Of a DNA stretch of 15,102 bases, positions 6,734-14,908 are shown one piece after another. This DNA comes from RGEC01 sp964475595 (lineage in GTDB: Bacteria > Bacteroidota > Bacteroidia > NS11-12g > UBA955), in NCBI GenBank assembly GCA_964475595.1, contig CAYYXG010000032.1, forward strand, positions 1-15,102. Direction: 5' to 3'. A model generated the notes under the pieces. That model was not told where the DNA came from. It saw only the letters and a program-made list of their open reading frames with translations, and did not search any database. A program made the translations under genes and the position numbers. Numbering within the stretch: the stretch's first letter is position 1; each line of letters opens with the position of its first letter.

Positions 6734-6773
6734 TAATCGTAATATTGCGATGCTTATCGAAATATTACGATTA
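6734..6773. terminator. Long hairpin between two convergent genes
   Basis: TAATCGTAATATT (6734-6746) pairs perfectly with AATATTACGATTA (6761-6773), 13 bp. Inside, CGAT (6748-6751) pairs with ATCG (6756-6759) around a GCTT loop, with a single unpaired base on each side. It lies 25 bases after the cytochrome stop codon and 6 bases before the dehydrogenase stop codon, as expected for a shared bidirectional transcript end. There is no U-tract immediately after the stem, so it may work as a 3' stabiliser rather than an intrinsic terminator; an operator role is less likely here. Confidence 0.6.
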
Positions 6774-6779
6774 AGTATA

Positions 6780-8015
6780 TCAGACAAGGTCTGTAAGACT
6801 CAACTCCAGCCCTTTGGCACTGATGCCGGTGGATTTGGGATTGAACTGATGCAGGCGCATTACCGAGCTTCTGATGATGTTGCTCACATCCTTAAATATG
6901 GCTACATCGGTTACCTCGGCTTCTTTCTTCATGAGGTAGGCAAAAACCCTGGCCATGCCGCAGTTGGCAATAAAGTCAGGGATAACAGCCATTTGTCCAT
7001 CGGCAAGCCGACTGATGGGGCCCATGAAAATTTCTTTATCGGCAAACGGCACATTGGCACCACAGCTCACCACTTCCATCCCTGCCTTAGCCATGCGGTT
7101 CACCTGATCTTCGGTTACCAGGCGGCTAGCAGCACCCGGAATGAAAATTTCAGCAGGCAAATCCCATATCTTCTGGTTCACCTCTTCAAAGCTCAGCATA
7201 TTGTCGGCAACCAGTTTGTTGCCCTCTCGGTTCAGAAACAGTTGTCTTACTTCCTCTTCACCCAGTCCGTTGGGCACAATAATCCCCCCTTCCCTGTCGA
7301 TGATACCGGCCACCCTTACGCCGTATTTGGTTAGGTAATAGGCCGCAGCGGCAGCCACGTTGCCCCAGCCCTGAATGATGGCCAGTTTGCCGTTCATAAA
7401 GCCGCCGTAAACTTCGTAGTAATGGCGAACCGCTTCGCACACACCCCAGCCGGTAATCATGTCGGCAATGGTATAGCCACGCGCTGTGTCTGGACTCAGT
7501 CGCTCGTCGGTAATGGGCAGCACAACGCCATCCTGCAGGCGCGTGATGGCCCTGAGGCGTTCTTCGGCAGTATAGTTTTTCAGGTGGCCGTTTACAGTGC
7601 CCTCCTGTGGGTGCAGCAATCCATTGGCAGCAGTATAGGGAATTACTTCGTGAATTTCGTCCACGTTTAAATCACCTCCTGTGCCATAATAATGCTTCAG
7701 CAAGGGATGTACGGCCTTATACCACCGCTCCAGAACTCCCTTTTTACGTGGGTCGGCGGGATCGAAGTTGATGCCGCTTTTGGCGCCACCAATGGGTGGT
7801 CCGGCTACGGTAAATTTTACTTCCATGGTTTTGGCAAGACTCTCCACTTCCCGTTTGTCAAGGCCTTTGCGCATGCGGGTTCCGCCACCTGCCGCGCCAT
7901 TCCTCAGAGAATTGATTACCACCCAGCCCTCGGCTTCGGTTTCACTGTCTTTCCATTCAAAAACGATTTCGGGTCTTTTGCCTTCAAATTTGGCAATGAG
8001 TTGGTCTAATTTCAC
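6780..8015 (-). CDS. Glu/Leu/Phe/Val-type amino acid dehydrogenase
   Basis: Product of 411 aa, usual length for the family, which catalyses reversible NAD(P)-dependent oxidative deamination of an amino acid to its 2-oxo acid and ammonia. The substrate-binding domain has EVKFTVAGPPIGGAKSGINFDP (Lys67, and Lys79 in the GGAKSG catalytic-lysine motif) and GTGGDLNVDE (111-120). The Rossmann domain starts at about 210 with IIQGWGNVAAAAA (213-225), and an acidic residue ends the second strand (Asp240), suggesting NAD preference. The Asn in CGANVPF (about 318-324) fits the family. The substrate (Glu, Leu, Val or Phe) cannot be told from motifs. Start is GTG at 8015; a stop codon two codons upstream rules out extension. 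It lies 12 bp downstream of anmK and is probably cotranscribed. Confidence 0.9.
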   Translation of the reverse strand: MKLDQLIAKFEGKRPEIVFEWKDSETEAEGWVVINSLRNGAAGGGTRMRKGLDKREVESLAKTMEVKFTVAGPPIGGAKSGINFDPADPRKKGVLERWYKAVHPLLKHYYGTGGDLNVDEIHEVIPYTAANGLLHPQEGTVNGHLKNYTAEERLRAITRLQDGVVLPITDERLSPDTARGYTIADMITGWGVCEAVRHYYEVYGGFMNGKLAIIQGWGNVAAAAAYYLTKYGVRVAGIIDREGGIIVPNGLGEEEVRQLFLNREGNKLVADNMLSFEEVNQKIWDLPAEIFIPGAASRLVTEDQVNRMAKAGMEVVSCGANVPFADKEIFMGPISRLADGQMAVIPDFIANCGMARVFAYLMKKEAEVTDVAIFKDVSNIIRSSVMRLHQFNPKSTGISAKGLELSLTDLV

Positions 8016-8027
8016 GATTTAAGTTTA

Positions 8028-9107
8028 CTATAGTTTAGAAAAATCACCATCCAGCGAACCACTGATAGCGGCGCGGGAAGCGCCGGTTGCGGCATGGCGG
8101 ATGTTGGGTATATTTTTTACACGCATGGCGCCCAGCAAAGCAAAGATGAGGGCCTCTTTGTAGTCAACCATCAAGGCATCGGGAATCACTATCTCCGCTT
8201 CGGTTTCGGCACGCAGGTGATCTATCAGCGAAGCGTTGTGGGCACCGCCACCGGTAACCAGCACAGCGCGGCCTGCGCCGTTTTCGCCATGAATGCTGTG
8301 AATAGATGCCGCAATCTGCCTGGCAATGTGCACCACCAGGGTTTTCATGCGGTCAGGGGCCGGCTCTTGGTCAAAATCGCGGACAATGTGCCAGAAACCC
8401 TTGTTAATCCACTCGCGACCCAGGCTTTTGGGGCCTTTTTGCTTGTAGTATTCAATGTCATTCAGGCGGTTGAGGAGCGGGAAAATAATCTGTCCGCTTT
8501 CGGCAATCTGACCGTCGGTATCGTAGGCCTGACCGAGCTCTCTGGCAATGCGGTTCAGCACAATATTGCAGGGGGCAATGTCGAAAGCCATTCTGCGGCC
8601 ATTTACTTCAGCGCTGATATTAGAAAAACCGCCCAGGTTTAAGCAGCTGTCGTATTCGGGAAAAAGCAGTTCATCGCCGATGCCCACCAGTGGGGCACCC
8701 TGTCCGCCGAGGGCAACATCGGCCCTGCGGAAATTGGACACCACAGGCAGGTTGCAGATGGCGCTGAGCGTGGCCCCGTCTCCCACCTGAGCGGTCAGGC
8801 GGTGGTCGGGGTGGTGAAAAATGGTATGACCGTGTGAAGCCACCAGGTCAGGGGTTATGCCATTTTCTGCGCAAAAACGGTTCACCAGTTCACCCAGAAA
8901 TCTGCCGTAAAACACATCGGTTTTGGCATACAGCTCCGGATTCTGGTATTTCAGCTGGGAAAGGCGTACACGCCATTTTTCATCGTAGGGGTAGGTTTTG
9001 GCTGCCTCAATGCGGGCTGACCATTCGGTGCCGTTGAACTCAACGTTACACAGTGCTAAATCTGCACCATCCATGCTGGTCCCGCTCATAATTCCAATCA
9101 CTTTCAT
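8028..9107 (-). CDS. anmK: Anhydro-N-acetylmuramic acid kinase
   Basis: Product of 359 aa. AnmK hydrolyses and phosphorylates 1,6-anhydroMurNAc to MurNAc-6-phosphate in cell-wall recycling, in the cytoplasm. Motifs in order: GIMSGTSMDGAD (5-16, ATP-binding loop), SHGHTIFHHP (91-100), QVGDGATLSA (107-116), GGQGAPL (134-140), NLGGFSNIS (157-165), FDIAPCN (175-181, with the probable catalytic Asp176), LVTGGGAHN (283-291) and DYKEALIFALLG (315-326). It is shorter at the C terminus than the E. coli type, as in other Bacteroidota. First gene of a two-gene unit with the dehydrogenase; a -7 box lies 19 bases upstream. Confidence 0.95.
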   Translation of the reverse strand: MKVIGIMSGTSMDGADLALCNVEFNGTEWSARIEAAKTYPYDEKWRVRLSQLKYQNPELYAKTDVFYGRFLGELVNRFCAENGITPDLVASHGHTIFHHPDHRLTAQVGDGATLSAICNLPVVSNFRRADVALGGQGAPLVGIGDELLFPEYDSCLNLGGFSNISAEVNGRRMAFDIAPCNIVLNRIARELGQAYDTDGQIAESGQIIFPLLNRLNDIEYYKQKGPKSLGREWINKGFWHIVRDFDQEPAPDRMKTLVVHIARQIAASIHSIHGENGAGRAVLVTGGGAHNASLIDHLRAETEAEIVIPDALMVDYKEALIFALLGAMRVKNIPNIRHAATGASRAAISGSLDGDFSKL

Positions 9108-9126
9108 AGATGCGTGGTTAGGGGTA

Positions 9127-9134
9127 CAAAAATA
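9127..9134 (-). promoter_or_regulatory. -7 box of anmK
   Basis: TATTTTTG on the minus strand fits TAnnTTTG exactly, 19 bases before the anmK ATG. No clear TTTG was seen 20 bases further upstream. The divergent aminotransferase promoter lies about 50 bp away. Confidence 0.6.
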
Positions 9135-9182
9135 GGTGTTAATGCGAAAATCCCTAAAAACTGCATTTGCCCCTAAATTTTG

Positions 9183-9190
9183 TATGTTTG
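9183..9190 (+). promoter_or_regulatory. -7 box of the aminotransferase/menE unit
   Basis: TATGTTTG fits TAnnTTTG exactly and lies 13 bases before the ATG at 9204. This argues for that ATG as the start, rather than an in-frame codon at 9180 which would be upstream of the promoter box. A TTTG at 9166-9169 is only 13 bases upstream, closer than usual. Confidence 0.6.
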
Positions 9191-9203
9191 TGCTGATTCA
9201 TTC

Positions 9204-10472
9204 ATGAAAAGAAAATCATTCCTAACGGCAGCCGCCCTGATGGCAGCCGCCGGCAGCAGGGCAGGCGTTCGCAGGCAATTCATGCAAATGCCCGCAGAAT
9301 CCGACGATGAGCAATACTGGACCGCCCTGAGGGCATCCCTGTTTCCCATCGAAAACGGACGTATATTCTTGAATAACGGCACCATGGGCATTACCCCCTA
9401 CCCCGTTCTTTCTGCACTGCAAAACGGCTTTGAACACGCCGCCAGCAAAGGCGCCTATCCCGGACACACCGATGATTTGCAAAAAGCCATTGCGGAGCTT
9501 ATTGGCTGCGACTTTTACGAAATTGCCATCACCAAAAACGTGAGTGAAGGCATTAACCATGCTTGCTGGGGCATACCCATGAGCAAAGGCGATGAGGTGC
9601 TCATGACCACCCATGAACACGCAGGCGGATGCATTGCCTGGCTTCATAGGGCCAATTTGGAGGGCATTGTTATAAAAACTTTTGAATTGGGAAAAACTGC
9701 AAATGAAACTTTGGAGAATTTGCAAAAAGCCGTAACCAAAAAAACCAAGGTTATTGCGGTGCCGCATATTCCCTGCACCATAGGGCAAATATTGCCGGTG
9801 AATGAGATCTGCGAATTTGCCATCAACCGCGGAATTATTACCGCCATTGACGGAGCACACCCCCTGGGCATGATTCGTTTTAATGTGAAGGAAATGGGCT
9901 GCGATTACTACAGCGGATGCCTTCACAAATGGGCCCTTGCGCCGCTGGGACTGGGCTATTTCTATATCAACAGAAAAAAGCTGGATAAAACCCGTTGTAC
10001 GCATGTGGCGGCCTATTCCAGCAATGAGTTCAATATGGCGACTACTCCACCCACCGGGGGCAAACTGGTTGACAACGCCCACCGCTTTTCCTACGGCACC
10101 TTTTGCGGCCCTATGTATGAAGCAGGCCTGGAAGCCCTGAAACTCTATAAAAAAATCGGGCCGGAGCGCATAGAAACCCGCGTGCGGGCATTGGCGGCCT
10201 ACCTTCAGGAATCGCTGATGGCACTGGGCGATAAGATCATCATGCTCACCCCCACGGAAGCCAAAAGCCGAGGGGCGCAGATTGCCTTCCGCATCAACAA
10301 CGGAAACCCCAAGGCAAGCTCGGAGTTTGTGACCTCGCTCTACAGCAAGAAAATTACGCTGCGCTATGTGGGAGAAAACGGGGTGGACTGCGTGCGTGTG
10401 AGCACCCATTACTACAACAGCCGCGAAGAAATAGACACCCTGGTTTCGGAAATTAAAAAAGTGCTGGGATAA
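9204..10472 (+). CDS. Class V aminotransferase (PLP-dependent) with N-terminal export signal
   Basis: Product of 422 aa. The N terminus MKRKSFLTAAALMAAAGSRA looks like a signal sequence of the twin-arginine kind with Lys-Arg instead of Arg-Arg; export is an inference. The enzyme domain starts at about 40. Visible fold-type I motifs: NNGTMGITP (57-65, substrate loop), THEHAGG (136-142), the PLP-ring Asp216 in AIDGAHP, and the Schiff-base Lys242 in GCLHKWALAP. These fit the cysteine desulfurase/isopenicillin N epimerase branch, but the active-site Cys loop typical of desulfurases is not evident, so the reaction is open. The menE-like gene starts at the very next base, in the same reading frame, implying coupling. 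Confidence 0.85.
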   Translation: MKRKSFLTAAALMAAAGSRAGVRRQFMQMPAESDDEQYWTALRASLFPIENGRIFLNNGTMGITPYPVLSALQNGFEHAASKGAYPGHTDDLQKAIAELIGCDFYEIAITKNVSEGINHACWGIPMSKGDEVLMTTHEHAGGCIAWLHRANLEGIVIKTFELGKTANETLENLQKAVTKKTKVIAVPHIPCTIGQILPVNEICEFAINRGIITAIDGAHPLGMIRFNVKEMGCDYYSGCLHKWALAPLGLGYFYINRKKLDKTRCTHVAAYSSNEFNMATTPPTGGKLVDNAHRFSYGTFCGPMYEAGLEALKLYKKIGPERIETRVRALAAYLQESLMALGDKIIMLTPTEAKSRGAQIAFRINNGNPKASSEFVTSLYSKKITLRYVGENGVDCVRVSTHYYNSREEIDTLVSEIKKVLG

Positions 10473-11444
10473 GTGCTTACCCAACAGGCAGAAATCCTTA
10501 TACAGCAATGGCGTTCCGGACAAACGGAATTCCCGGTAAGCAGCAGCGGTACCACCGGTGAACCGGGCATTTTCATGCTGAAACGTTCACTGATAGCACT
10601 GAGTTGTCGAATGACCGCAAAAGCATTATCCGTGAGCCCTTCAGACCGCATTTTCTGTTGCCTGCCAACCGATAAGGTGGGTGGCTTGATGCAGCTGTTT
10701 CGCTCGGAAGTGTGGCAGATTCCCATTGATGTAGCAGCGCCCACAACCCATCCATTAAAGGATTACACCGGGCACGCTAGCATCATTTCCCTTACCCCCA
10801 TGCAGCTAAGCCATACCTGGAATGATGAAAACACCCGTAAGGCATTGCTTACCTTCAGGGTGGTACTGATTGGGGGTGCCGGCATCTCCGAAACGCTGGA
10901 AGAAGCCCTGAAATCAGTGACAGGAACCGCATTTTACCACACCTACGGCATGACCGAAACCTACAGCCACGTGGCGTTGCGGCGTATGGGTGAACCGGGA
11001 TTTTCTTTTATTCTGCCAACGGAAGCATCCTTGAACAATGACGGCTGCCTTCAATTCAGCAACGATCTTACGGAAAATCGCGTATTGCAAACCTCCGATG
11101 TTGCAATTTTCGCAAATGGTGGCACATTCCGCATTACCGGAAGGTCCGACAACATCATCAATTCGGGAGGGGTTAAAATTTCGGCTGAACGCATAGAAGC
11201 CATTATTCATCAACATTCCGGACTGGCAGAAGGTACTTTTTTCTGTGCCGGAATACCGGATGAAATACTGGGCCAAAAAATGGTTTTGGTCCTTCTGAAG
11301 GGCATTCCAGCCCCCGATTTGCAAAAAATCCCATTTGAATTCGCCTATTTAAGGCCTAAGGAAGTAATGGTAGCGGAACGATTTATTTTTACAGAAACCC
11401 AGAAAATCAGGCGTAAGGAAACGCTTTCGCTTATTTATAGCTAA
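10473..11444 (+). CDS. menE: MenE-like AMP-dependent CoA ligase
   Basis: Product of 323 aa, a short ANL-family adenylating enzyme, most like the reduced O-succinylbenzoate-CoA ligase (MenE) of Bacteroidota. Motifs: phosphate loop SSSGTTGEPG (23-32), YGMTET (158-163), the hinge/adenosine motif GRSDNIINSGG (223-233), and the C-terminal catalytic-lysine region TQKIRRKE (Lys311). In MenE the product is OSB-CoA for menaquinone synthesis. The start is GTG at 10473, directly after the preceding TAA; the next ATG would remove the phosphate loop, so it is not the start. No other men genes are in the window, so specificity is inferred. Its 3' end overlaps the convergent TraB/GumN-like gene by 14 bp. 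Confidence 0.8.
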   Translation: MLTQQAEILIQQWRSGQTEFPVSSSGTTGEPGIFMLKRSLIALSCRMTAKALSVSPSDRIFCCLPTDKVGGLMQLFRSEVWQIPIDVAAPTTHPLKDYTGHASIISLTPMQLSHTWNDENTRKALLTFRVVLIGGAGISETLEEALKSVTGTAFYHTYGMTETYSHVALRRMGEPGFSFILPTEASLNNDGCLQFSNDLTENRVLQTSDVAIFANGGTFRITGRSDNIINSGGVKISAERIEAIIHQHSGLAEGTFFCAGIPDEILGQKMVLVLLKGIPAPDLQKIPFEFAYLRPKEVMVAERFIFTETQKIRRKETLSLIYS

Positions 11445-12336
11445 CAGGGGTAACGGTATATCCCATGCGCCGAAGGCCGGCTACAAGCCCATCCTCTTTC
11501 ATCAGGTGGGCTGCTCCTACAGCCACAAAACACCTTTCCTTGTCCAGCAGACCCTCCAGCTTTTTCAGCCAAAGGGTGTTTCTGTCTGACAACAACTGTC
11601 GGGTCCAAATAGCTTCTTCGGCATCACCGGTCACAGATCGGTCCATGATGTATTCCATGCTGTCCATTTGCTGCTGTTCATAAAACTCGGGCATTCTCAG
11701 ACTGAGTTGAATGTAGGCCTGCATGGCGCTATCTTCTTCACCTTGCAGCAGTCGCTTCAGCGAACGGAACTGCAATGCCAATGAAGGTTTGACGAACATC
11801 ACCTCAAACTGGTCTTCCGGGGTTTCAAGAAAATCGCGGCGGTATCCGTTTTTGTAGGCATAATCCGCAATCCCCTGATCGATGGGAACCATGCGTTCAT
11901 ACACCAGGTCTTTGTATGCATCTCCATACATGCGCGCACTGATGACAGATTCAACCAATGCCGGGCGGTAATCATCGTAAACAGCGGCTTTTATGGGTGG
12001 TTCACCCTGTTGCAGAATGCTATCCAGTTTTTTCCACTGCGCAGGGCTTAAACTGTCTGAAAGTTTCACTCCCTCAGGCATTTCAGCATATCGAAACATA
12101 GAGAACATGGCGCCACGGTCGGTGAGGTCCACTTCGGTAATTATTTTGGAGCATTTTTTAAGACTATCGAAGGGGGCGGGATGTGCCTCGAAATAGCGGT
12201 AATTGGCCAAATGCATGGTTCCAAAAAGAAAAGAGCTCTTTTGGGTAACCGGATGCGTTACGCGCCATAGCAGCTGGGCATAAAGGGAGGTTGCAGCCCA
12301 ACCCGATAGTATGATTAAAAACAAGTGCTTTTTCAT
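11431..12336 (-). CDS. TraB/GumN family protein, exported
   Basis: Product of 301 aa with a clear Sec signal peptide (MKKHLFLIILSGWAATSLYA, cleavage near residue 20). The mature protein begins with LLWRVTHP and FLFGTMHL. The two GxxH motifs of the TraB/GumN (TIKI-related) family are present at 39-42 (GTMH) and 274-277 (GAAH), with the conserved ITEVDL between them. Members are thought to be metal-dependent hydrolases or proteases; the substrate is unknown. Last gene of a three-gene minus-strand unit; its ATG overlaps the stop of the lipoprotein gene (ATGA, 12333-12336). Confidence 0.85.
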   Translation of the reverse strand: MKKHLFLIILSGWAATSLYAQLLWRVTHPVTQKSSFLFGTMHLANYRYFEAHPAPFDSLKKCSKIITEVDLTDRGAMFSMFRYAEMPEGVKLSDSLSPAQWKKLDSILQQGEPPIKAAVYDDYRPALVESVISARMYGDAYKDLVYERMVPIDQGIADYAYKNGYRRDFLETPEDQFEVMFVKPSLALQFRSLKRLLQGEEDSAMQAYIQLSLRMPEFYEQQQMDSMEYIMDRSVTGDAEEAIWTRQLLSDRNTLWLKKLEGLLDKERCFVAVGAAHLMKEDGLVAGLRRMGYTVTPVSYK

Positions 12337-12776
12337 CGCGTGGCGGTAGGATTATATTCATACATCTCCCGAAGCAGGTAATTATAAAATTCCTCGGCTT
12401 TTTCGTTGTTAGGGTTGGGATACATCCAAGTAAAGTTTTTTTGCTGCTCCTTTGTCTGCCAAATGATAGACTTGTAAATATTGTCCGGCAGGGGTTTATC
12501 ACTGGTACCGGCAAACACTTGAGACAACTCCCGAAAGTAGCGACGAGCAATGCGGCCCGGCATGGGATACATTTGGATATACAAGGTGTCGGTTTGTTCA
12601 CGGCGATAGATTTTACCATTAGGCAGCAGCCAGAAATGGGTATATGCACCCGTAATTCCACCCCCCTCGCCTATCATCACCCAGCGTCGCGCCTTGGTGG
12701 GATCTGAAACGCTGCATGAAGCAATAGCAAACAACAGTAACAGCAGGGCGAAGAGGGACATTCTCATGTTTTTCAT
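12333..12776 (-). CDS. Hypothetical lipoprotein
   Basis: Product of 147 aa. The N terminus is a lipoprotein signal peptide with lipobox IASC and acylated Cys21. The mature part (about 126 aa) has many aromatic residues and no motif I recognise. It overlaps both neighbours by ATGA tetranucleotides (12773-12776 and 12333-12336), so it is translated in a tight operon with the membrane protein before it and the TraB/GumN protein after it, suggesting a shared envelope role. An in-frame ATG three codons downstream is an alternative start. Confidence 0.8.
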   Translation of the reverse strand: MKNMRMSLFALLLLLFAIASCSVSDPTKARRWVMIGEGGGITGAYTHFWLLPNGKIYRREQTDTLYIQMYPMPGRIARRYFRELSQVFAGTSDKPLPDNIYKSIIWQTKEQQKNFTWMYPNPNNEKAEEFYNYLLREMYEYNPTATR

Positions 12777-13192
12777 AGCGGCAGCTTACCGGATTGGATA
12801 AGGTAAAAAACCCCGGCTGAAACAGCGATTACGGCCAGAAATTTGATCAACGAGGATAGAACAAACTTTTTGATGAAGAATTCGGGCATGGCAGCGGCTT
12901 TCAGCTTTCTCAAAATCATCACAACAATCACGCCATTATTGAATAGCAGCAATGCGGCAATGTAGCTGCTAAACATCCAGGCGAAAGAAAATTGCCCAAA
13001 GCGGGCTGCCAGCAAAAATGCAGTGATGATAACAACCAAAAATAACAGAGACCATTTGCGTACTGAGGCGGTAATATCCAAAAACAGGCCCTTTTCCTGC
13101 ATGGAAAGGGCATTGAGTCCTTTACCCAGCACTACCCGTGCCAGAATCTGTGCTGCCAGATAAAGGGCAATGCAAATAATCAATCCTGTCAT
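12773..13192 (-). CDS. Hypothetical four-helix inner membrane protein
   Basis: Product of 139 aa with four predicted hydrophobic helices (about 3-20, 47-64, 72-94, 112-132) and short charged loops (RKWS, RKLK, KK). No family recognised. First gene of the three-gene unit; the ATG is 6 bases after a -7 box, so its mRNA is probably leaderless. Its stop overlaps the next start (ATGA). Confidence 0.8.
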   Translation of the reverse strand: MTGLIICIALYLAAQILARVVLGKGLNALSMQEKGLFLDITASVRKWSLLFLVVIITAFLLAARFGQFSFAWMFSSYIAALLLFNNGVIVVMILRKLKAAAMPEFFIKKFVLSSLIKFLAVIAVSAGVFYLIQSGKLPL

Positions 13193-13198
13193 TTACTG

Positions 13199-13230
13199 CA
13201 AAATTGCACGTAAATAGGGGGAATACCAAA
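13199..13230 (-). promoter_or_regulatory. Promoter of the membrane protein-lipoprotein-TraB/GumN operon
   Basis: On the minus strand TTTG (13227-13230), a 20-base spacer, then CAATTTTG (13199-13206), 7 of 8 to TAnnTTTG, followed by CAGTAA-ATG. It starts 12 bases past the AAA ATPase stop codon, showing that the three-gene unit can be transcribed separately. Confidence 0.7.
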
Positions 13231-13242
13231 CCGGCAATGCGA

Positions 13243-14904
13243 TTAGGAAAAACCCAGCAAATGTGAACTTTGGTGGCTCCATTTTTCAGATGTACAAAGC
13301 CGGTTGATGAGCTCAAACTCAGGGGTACGGCGATTTAACAGCGACTGTACAGCAAGCTTCCGAGCAATGTTGTAAATCTCGGCAGCACTCAGTTTATGGC
13401 GGGATGCCAGCCACTCGGCTTCCTGCAATTTCAGACTTGGAATGGCCTGTTTCCAAATGCTGACGGCTACGGCAAACTCAGGCAGCTCAAACTCCACTTT
13501 ATAGAGAAATCTGCGTTCGAAGGCATCATCGAGGTTGCGGGTCATGTTGGTAGTGGCAATCAGAATACCATTAAAATTTTCAAGTTCCTCCAGCAAAATG
13601 TTTTGAAGGGCATTGTTCATCTGATCCACGGAGGAATTCACAGCCAAGCGGCGACTGAGCAGGCCATCGCACTCATTGAGCAGCAGAATGGGCTCAGGTT
13701 TAAGGTATTGCAGGGCCCGGCTGTAATCCTGAAAATACGTTTTGAGGTTTTTTTCGCTATCGCCCACCCATTTACTCATTATTTGGGTAACATCCAGTCG
13801 AAATACGGCTCTGCCGGTTTGTCGCGCCAGCTGCAGGGCCAGCTCGGTTTTGCCTGTTCCCGGTGCTCCGTGAAACAAAATGGTAAGACCGCTCATGCGG
13901 CCCTGGGCGGGCATTTTACGCTTAAATTCTTTAAACTTGGTGGGGGCAATCAGCCGGCGAAGATCCCGCACCTGTGCATCCACATTCGGATTGAATAACA
14001 GGTCGGCCGGTTTAATTTTCTTAGGGTCTATCGCATTGGGCGGCAGGGTTTTAAATCGCTCCTTGAGGGTAGCTTCCAGTTCGGCGGAAATTTCCGGAAT
14101 TAGGGCATCAACCCCTTTATTAGTGAGCTCCAGCTCAATATCATCGTTCATCAGCGCCCCACCCGCCTGAACAACCAGTTTTTGCTTCATGGGAGCCCAA
14201 ATACCGGAGGCAATTTGCTGTTTAAGGAAAGAAAAATTGGCCCCTGAACGCACAAAACGCTCGATGTAGCGCAGCTCGAACGGGCGATTATCCATGAGGA
14301 AACGGGCAATGATGGCGCACAATACAAAACGGTGAAGGATATTATTATTGCTCCTCATCTGCTTAACCAGCGTTAAATTTTCATTCACAGAAAAAAGAAA
14401 ATCCATTTCTTCATGCAATTCACGCTCGGTCACAAAATCATGGTCCAGCAGGTTAAAACGGAAGTACTCCATCATGCGATAGACCCCGATGGGCTTGAGT
14501 TCACGGATAAACTTGATATCATTCTTTCGGGCGGCAGACCACACGGCCCTTTGAAGCACAATTTTGGTTTCATGCATGTGGCTTTCTGTGTCAGAAACCA
14601 CGCGCATACGTTTGAAACTGTACAGCACATCAAAAGCATCTCCGCGGTTTCCCATCTGCCTTTCGGCCAGCTCATACAGGCGGTTTTCCTCGATGGGAGA
14701 AATACGGTATTGATGATGAAAAATGAGGGCAAATACCACCAGTTCATCACGGGTCATGTTGAGGCATTGGGCGCAGGCATCAATGTGGGCATCAGACTTG
14801 GCCTTATTCGCCTCCAGGTTGCCGGATACGGTTTTGCGGTAAACGGCGGCAAAGCAATCGGCGAGTGAATTGTATTTCTGAAAAATGGGAGATTCTGTTT
14901 TCAT
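13243..14904 (-). CDS. AAA+ ATPase with uncharacterised N-terminal region
   Basis: Product of 553 aa. The C-terminal AAA+ module (about 305-530) has Walker A GAPGTGKT (346-353, Lys352), the pore-loop-like segment MSKWVGDSEKNL (376-387), Walker B ILLLNECD (406-413), sensor 1 IATTNM (449-454, Asn453) and the arginine pair in FERRF (463-466) before the lid domain. The Walker B acidic pair is Asn410-Glu411 instead of Asp-Glu; Glu411, needed for hydrolysis, is kept. Residues 1-300 are largely helical with no motif I recognise. The WVG loop and second-region signature place it near the classical AAA (Cdc48/Vps4-like) remodellers. It is transcribed alone from a promoter at its start; substrate unknown. 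Confidence 0.9.
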   Translation of the reverse strand: MKTESPIFQKYNSLADCFAAVYRKTVSGNLEANKAKSDAHIDACAQCLNMTRDELVVFALIFHHQYRISPIEENRLYELAERQMGNRGDAFDVLYSFKRMRVVSDTESHMHETKIVLQRAVWSAARKNDIKFIRELKPIGVYRMMEYFRFNLLDHDFVTERELHEEMDFLFSVNENLTLVKQMRSNNNILHRFVLCAIIARFLMDNRPFELRYIERFVRSGANFSFLKQQIASGIWAPMKQKLVVQAGGALMNDDIELELTNKGVDALIPEISAELEATLKERFKTLPPNAIDPKKIKPADLLFNPNVDAQVRDLRRLIAPTKFKEFKRKMPAQGRMSGLTILFHGAPGTGKTELALQLARQTGRAVFRLDVTQIMSKWVGDSEKNLKTYFQDYSRALQYLKPEPILLLNECDGLLSRRLAVNSSVDQMNNALQNILLEELENFNGILIATTNMTRNLDDAFERRFLYKVEFELPEFAVAVSIWKQAIPSLKLQEAEWLASRHKLSAAEIYNIARKLAVQSLLNRRTPEFELINRLCTSEKWSHQSSHLLGFS

Positions 14905-14908
14905 ACTG

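Noticed and set aside
9222..10523. A 433-codon open frame on the minus strand
   Set aside because: It is the shadow of the aminotransferase gene; its product has no recognisable motif and the plus-strand protein has clear PLP motifs and a promoter.
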